Of a DNA stretch of 64,000 nt, positions 35,097-44,360 are shown piece after piece. This DNA is from an uncultured Sulfitobacter sp. Its GTDB lineage: Bacteria > Pseudomonadota > Alphaproteobacteria > Rhodobacterales > Rhodobacteraceae. The notes beneath the pieces were generated by a model that saw only the letters and a program-made list of their open reading frames with translations, was not told the DNA's origin and did no database searches. The DNA is taken from assembly GCA_937138475.1 (NCBI GenBank), contig CAKZPD010000004.1, positions 1 to 64,000 on the forward strand, written 5' to 3'. How positions within the stretch are numbered: the first letter of the stretch is position 1; each line of letters begins with the position of its first letter. A program made the translations under genes and the position numbers.

Positions 35097-35126
35097 AAAT
35101 AAAAAGCGGAGAGCAACGCTCTCCGC
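35097..35126 (-). terminator. Intrinsic terminator after nrdJ
   Basis: GCGGAGAGC (35106-35114) and GCTCTCCGC (35118-35126) form a 9-bp stem with a 3-nt loop. On the minus strand TTTTTATTT follows directly, a classical intrinsic terminator. It lies 162 nt past the nrdJ stop and would end any transcript that continues through the hairpin region. Confidence 0.8.
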
Positions 35127-35280
35127 CAAGGCTCGCCGTTCAGGCTCATTGTGTTCACCGCTCGCTGCTTGTTGCCTGCGGCCTGAACGTCGTCAGGGAC
35201 GAGCGCACCCGCCCCGTGTTTGCTGAAACGGCCCGGCCGTTTCAAAGGGCGCCCCACACCTGTGTCCATGTGGGGCGGCC
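35127..35280 (-). ncRNA. Possible structured 3'-UTR RNA downstream of nrdJ
   Basis: Three further inverted repeats lie between the nrdJ stop and the terminator: CGCCCCACA/TGTGGGGCG (35250-35258 and 35269-35277), TGAAACGGC/GCCGTTTCA (35224-35232 and 35236-35244), and CGTTCAGGC/GCCTGAACG (35137-35145 and 35181-35189). The order with the final terminator looks like a stable small RNA or a 3'-UTR-derived sRNA of nrdJ. I see no match to 6S, SRP or tmRNA. No promoter is assigned. Confidence 0.35.
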
Positions 35281-35288
35281 CGAATTTA

Positions 35289-38200
35289 TCAACTACACCC
35301 GCTGGTGCCGCCGCAGGTGTTGCACTTCATACAGGTGCCGTTGCGCACCAGCGTATAGTTACCGCATTCGCCGCAGGCCTCGCCCTCATAGCCTTGCATC
35401 TTGGCCTTGGTGCGGGCGTCAATCGCGGTGCTGGCCTGGCTGCTGCTGGCGGCGGCGGCCACGACTGCCGCGCCGGCGCCGGCTGAAACCGCGCTGTCCA
35501 CGGCGCCGCGCCGCACCTGGGTGTGCCCCCCCTGAAGCACCACCAGCTCTTGCGGCAGACGGTTGCGCAAATAGCCGGTCGAACTGATCTGCCGCAGCAC
35601 CTCAAGCGATTTGTTGGCGGCGCTTTCGCTGATCTCAGACACGTTCTGAACGCCTTCTTCCTCGGCGCCGCGGCCGATGGTGTCAAAGGTCGCCCCAGCG
35701 GGCTGCACATGCGCCAGATCGGTGCGGTCAAGGTAAGACACCGCCAATTCCCGGAAAATATAATCCAGAACCGACGTGGCATTCTTGATCGTCTCGTTGC
35801 CCTGAACCATGCCCGCAGGTTCGAACTTGGTAAAGGTAAAGGCGTCGACGAATTCCTCAAGCGGCACGCCGTATTGCAGGCCCACCGACACGGCGATGGC
35901 AAAGTTGTTCATCATCGCCCGAAAGCCCGCACCCTCTTTGTGCATGTCGATAAAGATCTCGCCCAGATTGCCATCGGCATATTCCCCGGTGCGCAGATAA
36001 ACCTTGTGCCCGCCGACGATGGCCTTTTGGGTATAGCCCTTGCGCCGTTCCGGCATCTTTTCGCGGTGGGATTTGACCAATTCCTTGATCACCACCTTTT
36101 CGATGACCTTTTCGGCCAGCACGGCGGCCTTTTCCTGCGGCGTGCCGCTTTCCAGAACCTCGGCGGCGTCCTCGTCATCTTCGACCAGGGCGGCGGCCAA
36201 AGGCTGGCTCAGCTTGGACCCGTCACGGTAAAGCGCGTTGGCCTTGATGCCCAGCGACCAGGACAGCTCATAGGCCTTTTGGCAATCTTCGATGGTGGCA
36301 TCATTGGGCATGTTGATCGTCTTGGAGATCGCGCCCGAAATGAACGACTGCGCCGCCGCCATCATATAGATATGGCTGTTGACCGACAGATACCGCTTGC
36401 CCTTTTTGCCGCAGGGGTTGGCACAATCGAAAATGGCCAGATGCTCAGGGTCAAGGTGCGGGGCGCCTTCCAGCGTCATGGTGCCGCAAACATGGTCATT
36501 GGCGGCATCAATATCGGCCTTGCTGAATCCCAGGTGCCGCAGCAGGTCAAAGCTGGGATCATTCAGCTTGGCGGTGGGAATGCCCAAAACCTTGGTGCAG
36601 AACTCTTCGCCCAGCGTCCATTGGTTGAACACAAAGCGGATGTCGAACGCCTGTTTCAGGGCGCCATCAACCTTGGCCAGCTCTTGCGGGCCAAAGCCGT
36701 GACCGGCCAGCGCTGTGTGATTGACCCCCGGCGCATTGCCGATGGTGCCATGGCCCACCGCATAGGCGACGATCTCTTCGATTTGCGCGGGGCTATAGCC
36801 CTGTTTGGCCAGCGCCGCCGGCACCGATTGGTTGATGATCTTGAAATAGCCGCCGCCCGCAAGTTTCTTGAACTTGACCAGGGCAAAGTCCGGCTCGATC
36901 CCGGTGGTGTCGCAATCCATGACCAGACCAATGGTGCCCGTAGGGGCAATCACCGATGTCTGGGCATTGCGGTATCCGTGCTTCTGGCCCAGCTCAAGCG
37001 CCTGATCCCAGGCCTTGGTGGCCAGATCAACCAGCCGCGCATCCGGGCAATTGGCGTGATCAAGGGCAACGGGCTTGACCTCAAGCGCCTCGTAACCTTC
37101 GGTCTTGCCATAGGCCGCGTTGCGGTGGTTGCGCATCACCCGCAGCATATGATCGGCATTGCGGGCATAGCCGGGAAAGGCGCCCAGTTCCGCCGCCATC
37201 TCGGCCGAGGTGGCATAGGCGGTGCCGGTCATGATCGCGGTCAACGCGCCGCACAGCGCCCGGCCTTCGTCGCTGTCATAGGAATGACCCATGTTCATCA
37301 GCAACCCGCCGATGTTGGCATACCCCAGCCCCAAAGTGCGGAAATCATAGGACCGCTGGGCAATTTCCTTGGACGGAAACTGTGCCATGGCAACCGAAAT
37401 TTCCAAGGTGATCGTCCAAAGCCGCGAGGCATGAATATAGTCTTCGGCCTGGAACACCCCATCCTTGAGGAAGGTCAGCAGGTTCATCGACGCCAGGTTA
37501 CAGGCGGTATCGTCCAGGAACATATATTCCGAACAGGGGTTTGATCCACGGATCGCCCCGTCTTCGGGGCAGGTGTGCCATTCATTGACCGTATCGTGAT
37601 ACTGAATGCCCGGATCGGCGCAGGCCCAGGCGGCATGGCCCACCTGTTCCCACAGATCGCGGGCGCGCACGGTTTTCACCACCGCGCCATCCACCCGGCT
37701 GATCAATTCCCAATCGGCATCCTTTTCAACCGCCTTCAGGAACGTATTCGTCACCCGGATGGAGTTGTTCGAGTTCTGCCCAGACACGGAATTATAGGCC
37801 TCAGAGTCCCAATCGGTGTCATAGGTGGGGAATTCGATGCTGGTATGGCCCTGCTTGGCGTAATCCAGCACCCGTTTGACATAGGTTTCAGGGATCGACA
37901 CCTTTTTGGCGGCGCGGATCGCCTGTTTCAGCTGGTCGTTCTTGGCCGGGTCATAGGCGTCCTCGGCGCGGCCATCCCAGGCCTTGATCGCCGCGAACAG
38001 CAGGTTCAGCTTTTGCTCGTGCATTTTGGAACCGGCAACGATGCTGGCAACCTTTTGTTCTTCGATCACCTTCCAATTGATGAAATCCTCGATGTCCGGG
38101 TGGTCGGCGTCAACGATGACCATCTTGGCCGCCCGGCGCGTGGTGCCGCCGGATTTGATCGCCCCGGCCGCGCGGTCCCCGATCTTGAGGAAGCCCATCA

Positions 38201-38939
38201 ACCCCGAGGATTTGCCCCCGCCTGACAGCCCCTCGCCTGCGCCGCGCAGGCTTGAGAAATTGGTGCCGGTGCCTGATCCGTATTTGAACAGGCGCGCCTC
38301 GCGCACCCACAGATCCATGATGCCGCCATCGCTGACCAGATCATCGGCCACCGATTGGATGAAACAGGCGTGGGGCTGGGGGCGCTCGTATGAGGATTTG
38401 GAACGCGTCAGTTCTTGGGTGTCGTTGTCAACATAGTAATGCCCCTGCGCCGGGCCATCTATGCCATAGGCCCAATGCAGCCCGGTGTTGAACCATTGCG
38501 GGCTGTTTGGCGCGGCACGCTGGCTGGCCAGCATATGGCGCATTTCATCGTAATAGGACTGGGCATCGGCCTCGGACGAGAAATAGCCACCCTTCCAGCC
38601 CCAATAGGCCCAGGCCCCGGCCAGACGGTCGAACACCTGCTTGGACGAGGTTTCGCCGGTGCGGGCCTCGCCCTCTGAGGCCGCAACCGAGCGCCACAAA
38701 AATTCGGGCACGCCTTTTTCCTTGACCCGCTTGGTCTTGACCGGAACGCCGGCCTTGCGGAAATATTTTTGCGCGATCACATCGCTGGCGACCTGGCTCC
38801 AGGATTTGGGCACTTCGACGTTGTCCAGATGGAACACCACTGTGCCATCGGGGTTACGAATCTCTGATACCGTTTGAACGAATTCGATATCCGAATACGC
38901 GTCCTGACCTGCCTTGGTAAATTTCCGTTCGATCTTCAT
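35289..38939 (-). CDS. nrdJ: Vitamin B12-dependent (class II) ribonucleotide reductase
   Basis: NrdJ reduces ribonucleotides to deoxyribonucleotides using adenosylcobalamin and no oxygen. The 1216-residue length and the C-terminal Cys-rich part ([30 protein letters not shown]), which recycles the disulfide, are typical of the long alphaproteobacterial type. The active-site block is [20 protein letters not shown] with the Asn-Cys-Glu set; PHACFIQSV provides an upstream active Cys and [14 protein letters not shown] follows. I start at the ATG at 38939 (GAGGC upstream). Its leader contains an NrdR-box-like site. cobK in this window belongs to the cofactor pathway. Confidence 0.97.
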   Translation of the reverse strand: MKIERKFTKAGQDAYSDIEFVQTVSEIRNPDGTVVFHLDNVEVPKSWSQVASDVIAQKYFRKAGVPVKTKRVKEKGVPEFLWRSVAASEGEARTGETSSKQVFDRLAGAWAYWGWKGGYFSSEADAQSYYDEMRHMLASQRAAPNSPQWFNTGLHWAYGIDGPAQGHYYVDNDTQELTRSKSSYERPQPHACFIQSVADDLVSDGGIMDLWVREARLFKYGSGTGTNFSSLRGAGEGLSGGGKSSGLMGFLKIGDRAAGAIKSGGTTRRAAKMVIVDADHPDIEDFINWKVIEEQKVASIVAGSKMHEQKLNLLFAAIKAWDGRAEDAYDPAKNDQLKQAIRAAKKVSIPETYVKRVLDYAKQGHTSIEFPTYDTDWDSEAYNSVSGQNSNNSIRVTNTFLKAVEKDADWELISRVDGAVVKTVRARDLWEQVGHAAWACADPGIQYHDTVNEWHTCPEDGAIRGSNPCSEYMFLDDTACNLASMNLLTFLKDGVFQAEDYIHASRLWTITLEISVAMAQFPSKEIAQRSYDFRTLGLGYANIGGLLMNMGHSYDSDEGRALCGALTAIMTGTAYATSAEMAAELGAFPGYARNADHMLRVMRNHRNAAYGKTEGYEALEVKPVALDHANCPDARLVDLATKAWDQALELGQKHGYRNAQTSVIAPTGTIGLVMDCDTTGIEPDFALVKFKKLAGGGYFKIINQSVPAALAKQGYSPAQIEEIVAYAVGHGTIGNAPGVNHTALAGHGFGPQELAKVDGALKQAFDIRFVFNQWTLGEEFCTKVLGIPTAKLNDPSFDLLRHLGFSKADIDAANDHVCGTMTLEGAPHLDPEHLAIFDCANPCGKKGKRYLSVNSHIYMMAAAQSFISGAISKTINMPNDATIEDCQKAYELSWSLGIKANALYRDGSKLSQPLAAALVEDDEDAAEVLESGTPQEKAAVLAEKVIEKVVIKELVKSHREKMPERRKGYTQKAIVGGHKVYLRTGEYADGNLGEIFIDMHKEGAGFRAMMNNFAIAVSVGLQYGVPLEEFVDAFTFTKFEPAGMVQGNETIKNATSVLDYIFRELAVSYLDRTDLAHVQPAGATFDTIGRGAEEEGVQNVSEISESAANKSLEVLRQISSTGYLRNRLPQELVVLQGGHTQVRRGAVDSAVSAGAGAAVVAAAASSSQASTAIDARTKAKMQGYEGEACGECGNYTLVRNGTCMKCNTCGGTSGCS

Positions 38940-39122
38940 TTGCGCTGCCTCGTTTCCAGCTTTACCCGCCAAGAAGCCACGCAAATCAGCGGGCCCCGAT
39001 GTAGTGCCAAGGCACAAAAGCAGCGCATGTATCGTTGACCAAGGCCATTGCCCTGACGATTACCATTGGATTCAAAGTCGGAATCATGTCCTGCCATGTG
39101 CCGTGTGACCCGCCCCTGCAAA

Positions 39123-39136
39123 CACTACATTTAGTG
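39123..39136. promoter_or_regulatory. NrdR-box-like palindrome upstream of nrdJ
   Basis: CACTACATTTAGTG has 12 of 14 bases in dyad symmetry and matches the CACTATAT-AGTG pattern of NrdR boxes. It lies 184 bp before the nrdJ start. I see no clear second box at the usual spacing, so it is a single-site candidate. Confidence 0.5.
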
Positions 39137-39189
39137 GCACGCCCCATCAGCCTGCACAAACTGACGTATTCCACCCTATCGCGTCAACG

Positions 39190-39209
39190 ATTTTTTTTGG
39201 TTTTTTTTG
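39190..39209. other. Double A/T tract in the nrdJ leader region
   Basis: Two runs of eight T are separated by GG on the plus strand (about 39190-39209), that is A-tracts upstream of nrdJ on its own strand, followed on that strand by TTGACG. They could be an UP-element or bent DNA. The remainder of the 526-bp gap 38940-39465 shows the NrdR-like site, the terminator below and no credible gene. Confidence 0.4.
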
Positions 39210-39412
39210 CCCCTGGCACCCTTGACCAATCGCAATTGGCAAGGCCCGGCGCCGGCGGTATTTTTTCATCCACAGGCCGCGGGTCATCCGGCCCAACTTT
39301 CGCCGGCGCATTTTCCAAGCCAAAGCCATAGCTTAGCGCCCCCTGCCCCGGTCACGCCGCAATCATGCACCGCTTTGCCCACAGAATCGCAGATCAACAC
39401 GGCCTGAAACGC

Positions 39413-39462
39413 AAAAACCACGCGGTTTCATCTGCAAGATGCAAAGAAACCGCGTGGTTTTT
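39413..39462 (-). terminator. 17-bp-stem terminator after tRNA-Pro(UGG)
   Basis: AAAAACCACGCGGTTTC (39413-39429) and its exact complement (39446-39462) give a perfect 17-bp stem with a 16-nt loop that has its own inner ATCT/AGAT pairing. It starts 3 nt beyond the tRNA 3' end. On the minus strand T-richness at the end of the stem (GGTTTTTGCGTTT) makes it an intrinsic terminator; T-runs exist on both sides, so it can work in both directions. Confidence 0.85.
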
Positions 39463-39464
39463 AA

Positions 39465-39542
<78 letters not shown>

Positions 39543-39584
39543 ACTGCGGCTTCTTTAGACCCTGATCGCGCCTTTGAAAACCCC

Positions 39585-40082
39585 CTAACAGGGCCAAGCC
39601 GCCGAGTTTTGAGAAAAAGTTGGATGCCGCAGCCGGTCCCCCGGTGCGATCCCAAGCCGCCGGGCCAAACCCCCGTTGATTTCCAACACATGCGTCAGCC
39701 CGGTGCCGCCAAATATTGGCGTTTCATCAAAGGGTTTTGCCATTTCGTGAATGTGCTGCACCACCCCTTGGGGGTCGATGAACAAAATATCCAGCGCCAA
39801 CGGCGTGTTGCGCATCCAAAACGACAGGGGTTGCGGCGCCGGGTAAACAAACAACATCCCCGCCGACAAAGGCAGGGTTTCACGGTGCATCAAGCCCCGA
39901 GCCCGAGCAACCTGGGTATCTGCGATCTCGACCGAGAATCGGGCCTCGCCGAAGGGGCCTTGGATCTGCACCTGGGCCGGATCACAGCCGCCCGCCGAGG
40001 CCCGAACCGCAGATTGCGCCGCAATCAGCAGCGCCGCAGCACAAATTAAGACCCGTGTGATTTGTTGATAGCGCCTTCCCAT
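39585..40082 (-). CDS. DUF192 family secreted protein
   Basis: A 165-residue exported protein of the DUF192 family. A basic start and hydrophobic segment (ITRVLICAAALLIAAQSAVRASA) form a signal peptide with likely cleavage near residue 29. The domain is recognisable by SVEIADTQVARARGLMHRETLPLSAGMLFVYP, SFWMRNTPLALDILFID and THVLEINGGLARRLGIAPGD. Its function is not established. The start at 40082 has GAGG upstream and overlaps the end of the cold-shock gene by 37 bp, so the two are translationally coupled. Confidence 0.9.
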   Translation of the reverse strand: MGRRYQQITRVLICAAALLIAAQSAVRASAGGCDPAQVQIQGPFGEARFSVEIADTQVARARGLMHRETLPLSAGMLFVYPAPQPLSFWMRNTPLALDILFIDPQGVVQHIHEMAKPFDETPIFGGTGLTHVLEINGGLARRLGIAPGDRLRHPTFSQNSAAWPC

Positions 40083-40597
40083 GCGACGACCTCGGCTGCC
40101 ATTTGCCCGCGCTTGCCGTCGATCACCCGAATGGCCAGGGCCTCGCCCGGTTGCAGATTGGACAAGCCCGAGCGATGCAGAACTTCGACATGCACAAAGA
40201 TATCTTCGCCGCGGCCAAAGACATTTGCAAACCCAAACCCTTTGCTTTTGTCGAACCATTTGACCCGCGCCGGCTCAAGCGGCGCAGCCGCCACCAGCGC
40301 CGGGTCCAGCTCGGCGATGTCGGCCAGCCGTCCGACCTCAAGCCCTTCGGGGGCCTGAAGCGCATTGATCTGCACCGCTTGCACCCCGCGCTCGGTGTCT
40401 TGCACCAGCAATTCCACCCGCGCGCCATCCGCCACCGAGCTTTGGCCAAAGTTCCGCAACACATTGACATGCAACAATATATCCGGGCCACCCGTGTCCG
40501 CGACAACAAATCCGAACCCTTTGATCGGGTCGAACCATTTCACCAAACCCGTCACGGGCCGCGATTTCGGCTCTTGCAGCATCTGTCCGTCGGTCAC
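40046..40597 (-). CDS. Two-domain cold shock protein
   Basis: A 183-residue protein with two cold-shock domains. The first has GLVKWFDPIKGFGFVVADTGGPDILLH, the second ARVKWFDKSKGFGFANVFGRGEDIFVH; both retain the RNP1 (KGFGF) and RNP2 (DIFVH or ILLHV) motifs for single-stranded RNA/DNA. Two-domain Csps of this size are usual in alphaproteobacteria. The GTG at 40597 is used as start; an in-frame ATG at 40582 is an alternative because neither has a strong ribosome site. It is upstream of the DUF192 gene, as in other Rhodobacterales. Confidence 0.93.
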   Translation of the reverse strand: MTDGQMLQEPKSRPVTGLVKWFDPIKGFGFVVADTGGPDILLHVNVLRNFGQSSVADGARVELLVQDTERGVQAVQINALQAPEGLEVGRLADIAELDPALVAAAPLEPARVKWFDKSKGFGFANVFGRGEDIFVHVEVLHRSGLSNLQPGEALAIRVIDGKRGQMAAEVVAWEGAINKSHGS

Positions 40598-40729
40598 AAA
40601 AATCTCTCTACTGTCAAAGTCACTTTACATACTCATGCGCGCATACGGCCGGGGTATACAACCTTAATCTAGGATGCCGGCCGCACAGATGATGACAAAT
40701 AGTCTGTCAGAATAATGCCTTACTATCCA

Positions 40730-40770
40730 CCGCCCATTCGATAGAACAGTGCGATCCTTCGATAGGGCGG
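40730..40770 (-). terminator. Weak hairpin after pdxH
   Basis: CCGCCC (40730-40735) pairs with GGGCGG (40765-40770) around a shorter TCGA pairing, and TTCGATAG occurs twice. It directly follows the pdxH stop on the minus strand. No strong T-run is present. The 174-bp gap to the cold-shock gene contains its unidentified promoter. Confidence 0.3.
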
Positions 40771-40771
40771 C

Positions 40772-41377
40772 CTAGGGATTAAGCCGCTGAACCTGCCACT
40801 GCGCCTCGGTCGACGGGCGGCGCCAGGCAAAGCGGTCATGCAGGCGAAATTCACCATCCGCCCAGAATTCGATCTCGAGCGGGGCAATCCGATACCCGCC
40901 CCAAAACGGCGGCCGCTTGGGCGACATTCCGTGGCTGGCCGTCACCCTTGCCACTTCGGCCACCAAGGCGGCGCGGCTGGCCAGGGGCTGCGATTGCTGC
41001 GACGCCCAGGCGCCCAGCCGGCTTTTGAGCGAGCGCGACGCAAAATAGGCATCGGCCTGCGGGCCATCCTCGCGCGTGACCAGCCCGCGCACCCGGATCT
41101 GACGCCGCAGCGATTTCCAATGCAGCACAAACGCCGCCTTGCCGGCCTGATCAATCTCGGCGGCCTTTTGGCTTTGGTAATTGGTGTAAAACACAAAGGC
41201 CGCGGCCTCGATTTCCTTCAGCAACACCATACGGACATTGGGCATTCCCGACGCATCCACCGTCGACAGCGCAATGGCATTGGGATCATTTGGTTCGCGG
41301 TCCTGCGCCGCCGCCAGCCAATCGCGCGCGATGGCAAACGGGTCATCCCCTGCAAATATTCCGGTCCGTCTGTCCAT
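40772..41377 (-). CDS. pdxH: Pyridoxamine 5'-phosphate oxidase
   Basis: PdxH oxidises PNP or PMP to PLP with FMN. The protein has 201 residues. Typical stretches are [37 protein letters not shown] (FMN binding), [14 protein letters not shown]-like [17 protein letters not shown], and the C-terminal [14 protein letters not shown]...[10 protein letters not shown] with the substrate-binding residues. The start at 41377 has AAAGGGGGG upstream; a longer reading only extends antisense to fabI. It is divergent from fabI. PLP is the cofactor of the two aminotransferases in this window. Confidence 0.96.
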   Translation of the reverse strand: MDRRTGIFAGDDPFAIARDWLAAAQDREPNDPNAIALSTVDASGMPNVRMVLLKEIEAAAFVFYTNYQSQKAAEIDQAGKAAFVLHWKSLRRQIRVRGLVTREDGPQADAYFASRSLKSRLGAWASQQSQPLASRAALVAEVARVTASHGMSPKRPPFWGGYRIAPLEIEFWADGEFRLHDRFAWRRPSTEAQWQVQRLNP

Positions 41378-41542
41378 GATGCCCCCCTTTGGTCTCTTTG
41401 CACCACAAGTGGCACAGCCTTGGCAAAGGTCAAGGGCCTGCCTGCCCCGACTTGCCTTGCTGGGGCTTGCTCGGCCTTGATGGCGCGCCTGCGATCCCCT
41501 AAAGGTCAAGGCAACAGCAATTTTGAAAAGCGGAACAGCGAT

Positions 41543-42349
41543 ATGTCGAATAACTTGATGGCGGGCAAACGCGGTCTGATCATGGGGCTGGCGAATGATA
41601 AATCCATCGCCTGGGGCATTGCACAGGCCTGTGCCGATGCGGGCGCCGAACTGGCGTTTTCCTATCAGGGCGATGCGCTGCGCAAACGGGTCGAACCCCT
41701 GGCCGCCAGCCTGAACAGCGACACCGTGCTGCCCTGCGATGTCAGCGACGAAGCCTCGATTGATGGGCTGTTCGCGGCGCTCAAGGACAAATGGGGCGAG
41801 CTGGACTTCATCGTCCATGCCATCGGGTTTTCCGACAAAAACGAATTGCGCGGCCGATATGTTGATACCTCGCGGGCCAATTTCAACCTGTCGATGGATA
41901 TCTCGGTCTATTCCTTTACCGCCGTGGTGCAGCGGGCCGAAAAAATGATGAAGCCCGGCGGCTCTTGCCTGACCCTCACCTATTACGGCGCCGAAAAGGT
42001 GATGCCGCATTACAACGTGATGGGCGTCGCCAAGGCCGCGCTCGAGGCCTCGGTGAAATATCTCGCCGAAGACCTGGGCAAGGATGGCATCCGGGTGAAC
42101 GCCATCTCGGCCGGCCCGATCAAGACGCTGGCCGCCTCGGGCATCGGTGATTTCCGCTACATTATGAAATGGAATGAATATAACTCGCCGCTGCGGCGCA
42201 ATGTCACCACCCAGGACGTGGGCAAGGCGGCACTGTTCTTGCTGTCCGATCTTGGCTCGGGCACCACAGGCGAAAACCTGCATGTCGATGCGGGATACCA
42301 TGTGGTCGGCATGAAAGCCGTCGACGCCCCGGACATCAGCAAATCCTGA
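41543..42349 (+). CDS. fabI: Enoyl-ACP reductase I
   Basis: FabI reduces enoyl-ACP in the last step of each fatty acid elongation cycle. The 268-residue protein is an SDR-like reductase: [17 protein letters not shown] at the start (NADH site), Tyr147 and Tyr157-x6-Lys164 ([22 protein letters not shown]), then [16 protein letters not shown] and the C-terminal [18 protein letters not shown]. The Tyr pair is the triclosan-sensitive arrangement. The start is the ATG at 41543. It is divergent from pdxH and 27 nt upstream of the phosphoribosyltransferase gene. Confidence 0.97.
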   Translation: MSNNLMAGKRGLIMGLANDKSIAWGIAQACADAGAELAFSYQGDALRKRVEPLAASLNSDTVLPCDVSDEASIDGLFAALKDKWGELDFIVHAIGFSDKNELRGRYVDTSRANFNLSMDISVYSFTAVVQRAEKMMKPGGSCLTLTYYGAEKVMPHYNVMGVAKAALEASVKYLAEDLGKDGIRVNAISAGPIKTLAASGIGDFRYIMKWNEYNSPLRRNVTTQDVGKAALFLLSDLGSGTTGENLHVDAGYHVVGMKAVDAPDISKS

Positions 42350-42376
42350 CCTCGCCCATTCGAAAGGCCCCAAGAC

Positions 42377-42892
42377 ATGAGCCCAAAAGACCCAAGCCGC
42401 CTGCCCCATGAAAAAGGGTTCCACATCAGCTGGGACCAAATCCACCGCGACAGCCGCGCCTTGGCCTGGCGTCTTGACGGACAGGGCGATGACAACGGCA
42501 GCTGGCGCGCCGTCGTCGCCATCACCCGCGGCGGCATGGCCCCGGCCATGATCGTCGCCCGCGAATTGGACATCCGCACCGTCGACACGATCTCGATCAA
42601 ATCTTATGATCATCAGCAACAGTCCGAGGCCAAAGTGCTCAAGGCCCCCCTGCCCGAACTGATGCAAGACGGCAGCGGCATCTTGATCATCGACGATCTG
42701 GTCGACAGCGGCAAAACCCTCGAAGTGGTGCGCAAAATGTACCCCAAGGCCCATTTCGCCACCGTCTACGCCAAACCCAGCGGCCGCCCACAGGTCGACA
42801 CCTTCATCACCGAGGTCAGCCAGGACACCTGGATTTTCTTCCCCTGGGACATGGCCCTTCAATATGTCGAACCCTATCGCGGCACGGACTGA
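42377..42892 (+). CDS. gpt: Xanthine phosphoribosyltransferase
   Basis: A 171-residue type I phosphoribosyltransferase. The PRPP motif is [16 protein letters not shown]; the N-terminal [25 protein letters not shown] resembles E. coli Gpt and the C-terminal [10 protein letters not shown] holds the base-binding Trp. Gpt converts xanthine and guanine to nucleotides in purine salvage. The distinction from hypoxanthine or other purine PRTases is made by this overall pattern and is fairly safe. fabI is 27 nt upstream. A repeat element follows the stop by 7 nt. Confidence 0.9.
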   Translation: MSPKDPSRLPHEKGFHISWDQIHRDSRALAWRLDGQGDDNGSWRAVVAITRGGMAPAMIVARELDIRTVDTISIKSYDHQQQSEAKVLKAPLPELMQDGSGILIIDDLVDSGKTLEVVRKMYPKAHFATVYAKPSGRPQVDTFITEVSQDTWIFFPWDMALQYVEPYRGTD

Positions 42893-42899
42893 CACCGGG

Positions 42900-42931
42900 T
42901 TCTTTTGTTGCTAAATATCCCCGCCGGAGGC
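42900..42931 (-). repeat. Intergenic 33-bp repeat, copy 11 (reverse)
   Basis: Reverse copy with TTGCTAAATATCCCC in the centre, only 7 nt after the gpt stop and 32 nt before the next start. Confidence 0.9.
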
Positions 42932-42963
42932 CCCGTCCCCGGCCCCAACCGCCTCAGGTCGCC

Positions 42964-44175
42964 ATGACACACGCCAGCCGCACCCAATCCACCTTCTCTC
43001 CGCCCGTGATGGATGCGCGCAGCTGGCTGCACGGCCTGACCTTTTCGCCAGACCGCCCGTTGATCAACGTGTCTCAGGCCGCCCCGGTCGATCCCCCGCC
43101 CATGGCCCTGCGCGAAATCATCGCGCACAAGGCCCTGACCGACGATGACGCGCACCTCTATGGGCCGGTTCTGGGCCTAGACAGCCTGCGCTCGGCCCTC
43201 GCCGCACGCAACAGCGCGCTCTATGGCGCCCCGGTGGATTTCGCGCAGATCGCCATCACCTCGGGCTGCAACCAGGCCTTTGCCGCCGCCATCGCCGCAA
43301 CCTGCACCCAAGACGATCAGGTGCTCCTGCCCACCCCATGGTATTTCAATCACAAAATGTGGCTGGATATGTCCGGCGTGCACGCCGTGCCGCTGCCGGT
43401 CGGTGCCCGGATGCTGCCCTGCCCACACGAGGCCGCCCGCCTCATCACCCCGCGCACCCGCGCCATCGCACTGGTCAGCCCCAACAACCCGGCCGGGGTC
43501 GAATACCCTGCCGCCTTGCTGCGTCAGTTCTTTGACCTCGCCCAAAACCACGGGATCAAACTGATCCTCGATGAAACCTACCGCGATTTTCACAGCCAAC
43601 CGGGCGCCCCCCACGATCTGTTTACCCTGCCAGATTGGCCAGACACGCTGATCCACCTGTATTCCTTCTCCAAGGCCTATCGCCTGACCGGCCACCGGGT
43701 CGGCGCGCTCATCACCGGCACACAGCTGATCACCCAGGCTGAAAAATTTCTCGACACCGTTGCCATCTGTCCCACCCAGCTGGGCCAACACGCAGCGCTA
43801 TGGGGCCTTGAAAACCTCCAGGACTGGCTTGCCGGCGAACGCCAGGAAATCCTCAACCGCCGCCAAGCCATCGAAACCGGCTTTCCCGCGCTTGCTGCCA
43901 AGGGCTGGGTGCTCAAAGACGCCGGCGCCTATTTCGCCTATCTCGAACATCCGTTCGATATCCCCTCGGACCAACTGGCGCGGGACCTTCTGCACAGCCA
44001 ATCGGTGCTCTGCCTGCCCGGCACCATGTTCACGCCGCCCGGTGACCCGGCGGGCGCCCGCCATTTGCGCATCGCCTTTGCCAACCTCGATTGCGCCGGC
44101 ATCGACAGGCTCTACCAACGTCTCACCGCCTTCACGCCCCAGGCCCCCGCCCCAAATGGCCGTGCCCAATCATAA
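42964..44175 (+). CDS. Class I/II aminotransferase
   Basis: A 403-residue PLP enzyme. The PLP Lys is K237 in YSFSKAYRLTGHRVG; NNPAGVEYPAALL and LILDETYRDF give the cofactor Asn and Asp. ARHLRIAFANLD contains the substrate carboxylate Arg. The N-terminal half (PLINVSQAAPVDPPPMALREIIAHK, ITSGCNQAFAAAIAATC) is of the MalY/PatB to Asp-aminotransferase type; the substrate is not clear. It is separated from gpt by a repeat and is itself followed by a repeat 9 nt after the stop. Confidence 0.88.
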   Translation: MTHASRTQSTFSPPVMDARSWLHGLTFSPDRPLINVSQAAPVDPPPMALREIIAHKALTDDDAHLYGPVLGLDSLRSALAARNSALYGAPVDFAQIAITSGCNQAFAAAIAATCTQDDQVLLPTPWYFNHKMWLDMSGVHAVPLPVGARMLPCPHEAARLITPRTRAIALVSPNNPAGVEYPAALLRQFFDLAQNHGIKLILDETYRDFHSQPGAPHDLFTLPDWPDTLIHLYSFSKAYRLTGHRVGALITGTQLITQAEKFLDTVAICPTQLGQHAALWGLENLQDWLAGERQEILNRRQAIETGFPALAAKGWVLKDAGAYFAYLEHPFDIPSDQLARDLLHSQSVLCLPGTMFTPPGDPAGARHLRIAFANLDCAGIDRLYQRLTAFTPQAPAPNGRAQS

Positions 44176-44184
44176 CCACCCGGC

Positions 44185-44217
44185 CTTCTTTTGTTTAAAA
44201 ATATCCCCGCCGGAGGC
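44185..44217 (-). repeat. Intergenic 33-bp repeat, copy 12 (reverse)
   Basis: Reverse copy with TTTAAAAATATCCCC in the centre, 9 nt after the aminotransferase stop. The rest of the gap to the ppiD-like start at 44361 shows no gene. Confidence 0.9.
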
Positions 44218-44360
44218 CCCCGCCCTGCGCCAAACGCGCCGCGCTTAGCCCAAGGCGCGGGACACGGGCCGCCATGACCATCGCAGCCCTTGCCCCGCCC
44301 CCGCCGCCCGCGTAGACAGGGCGCCAAATGCAAACCAACCAGCTGCTTCAAGGGACGGAC

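Noticed and set aside
35045-35269. 74-codon minus-strand frame after nrdJ
   Set aside because: It runs through the hairpins and terminator, has no ribosome site that I see, and has no domain.
35097-35288. SRP RNA, 6S RNA or a cobalamin riboswitch
   Set aside because: The conserved SRP loop and B12 box sequences are missing, and a riboswitch would be upstream rather than downstream of nrdJ.
35523-37544. 673-codon open frame antisense to nrdJ
   Set aside because: GC-rich genes often leave open antisense frames; the nrdJ strand carries all active-site motifs.
41378-42895. Minus-strand extension of pdxH over fabI and gpt
   Set aside because: The pdxH protein starts at 41377 with a strong ribosome site; the extension is the complement of two well-identified genes.
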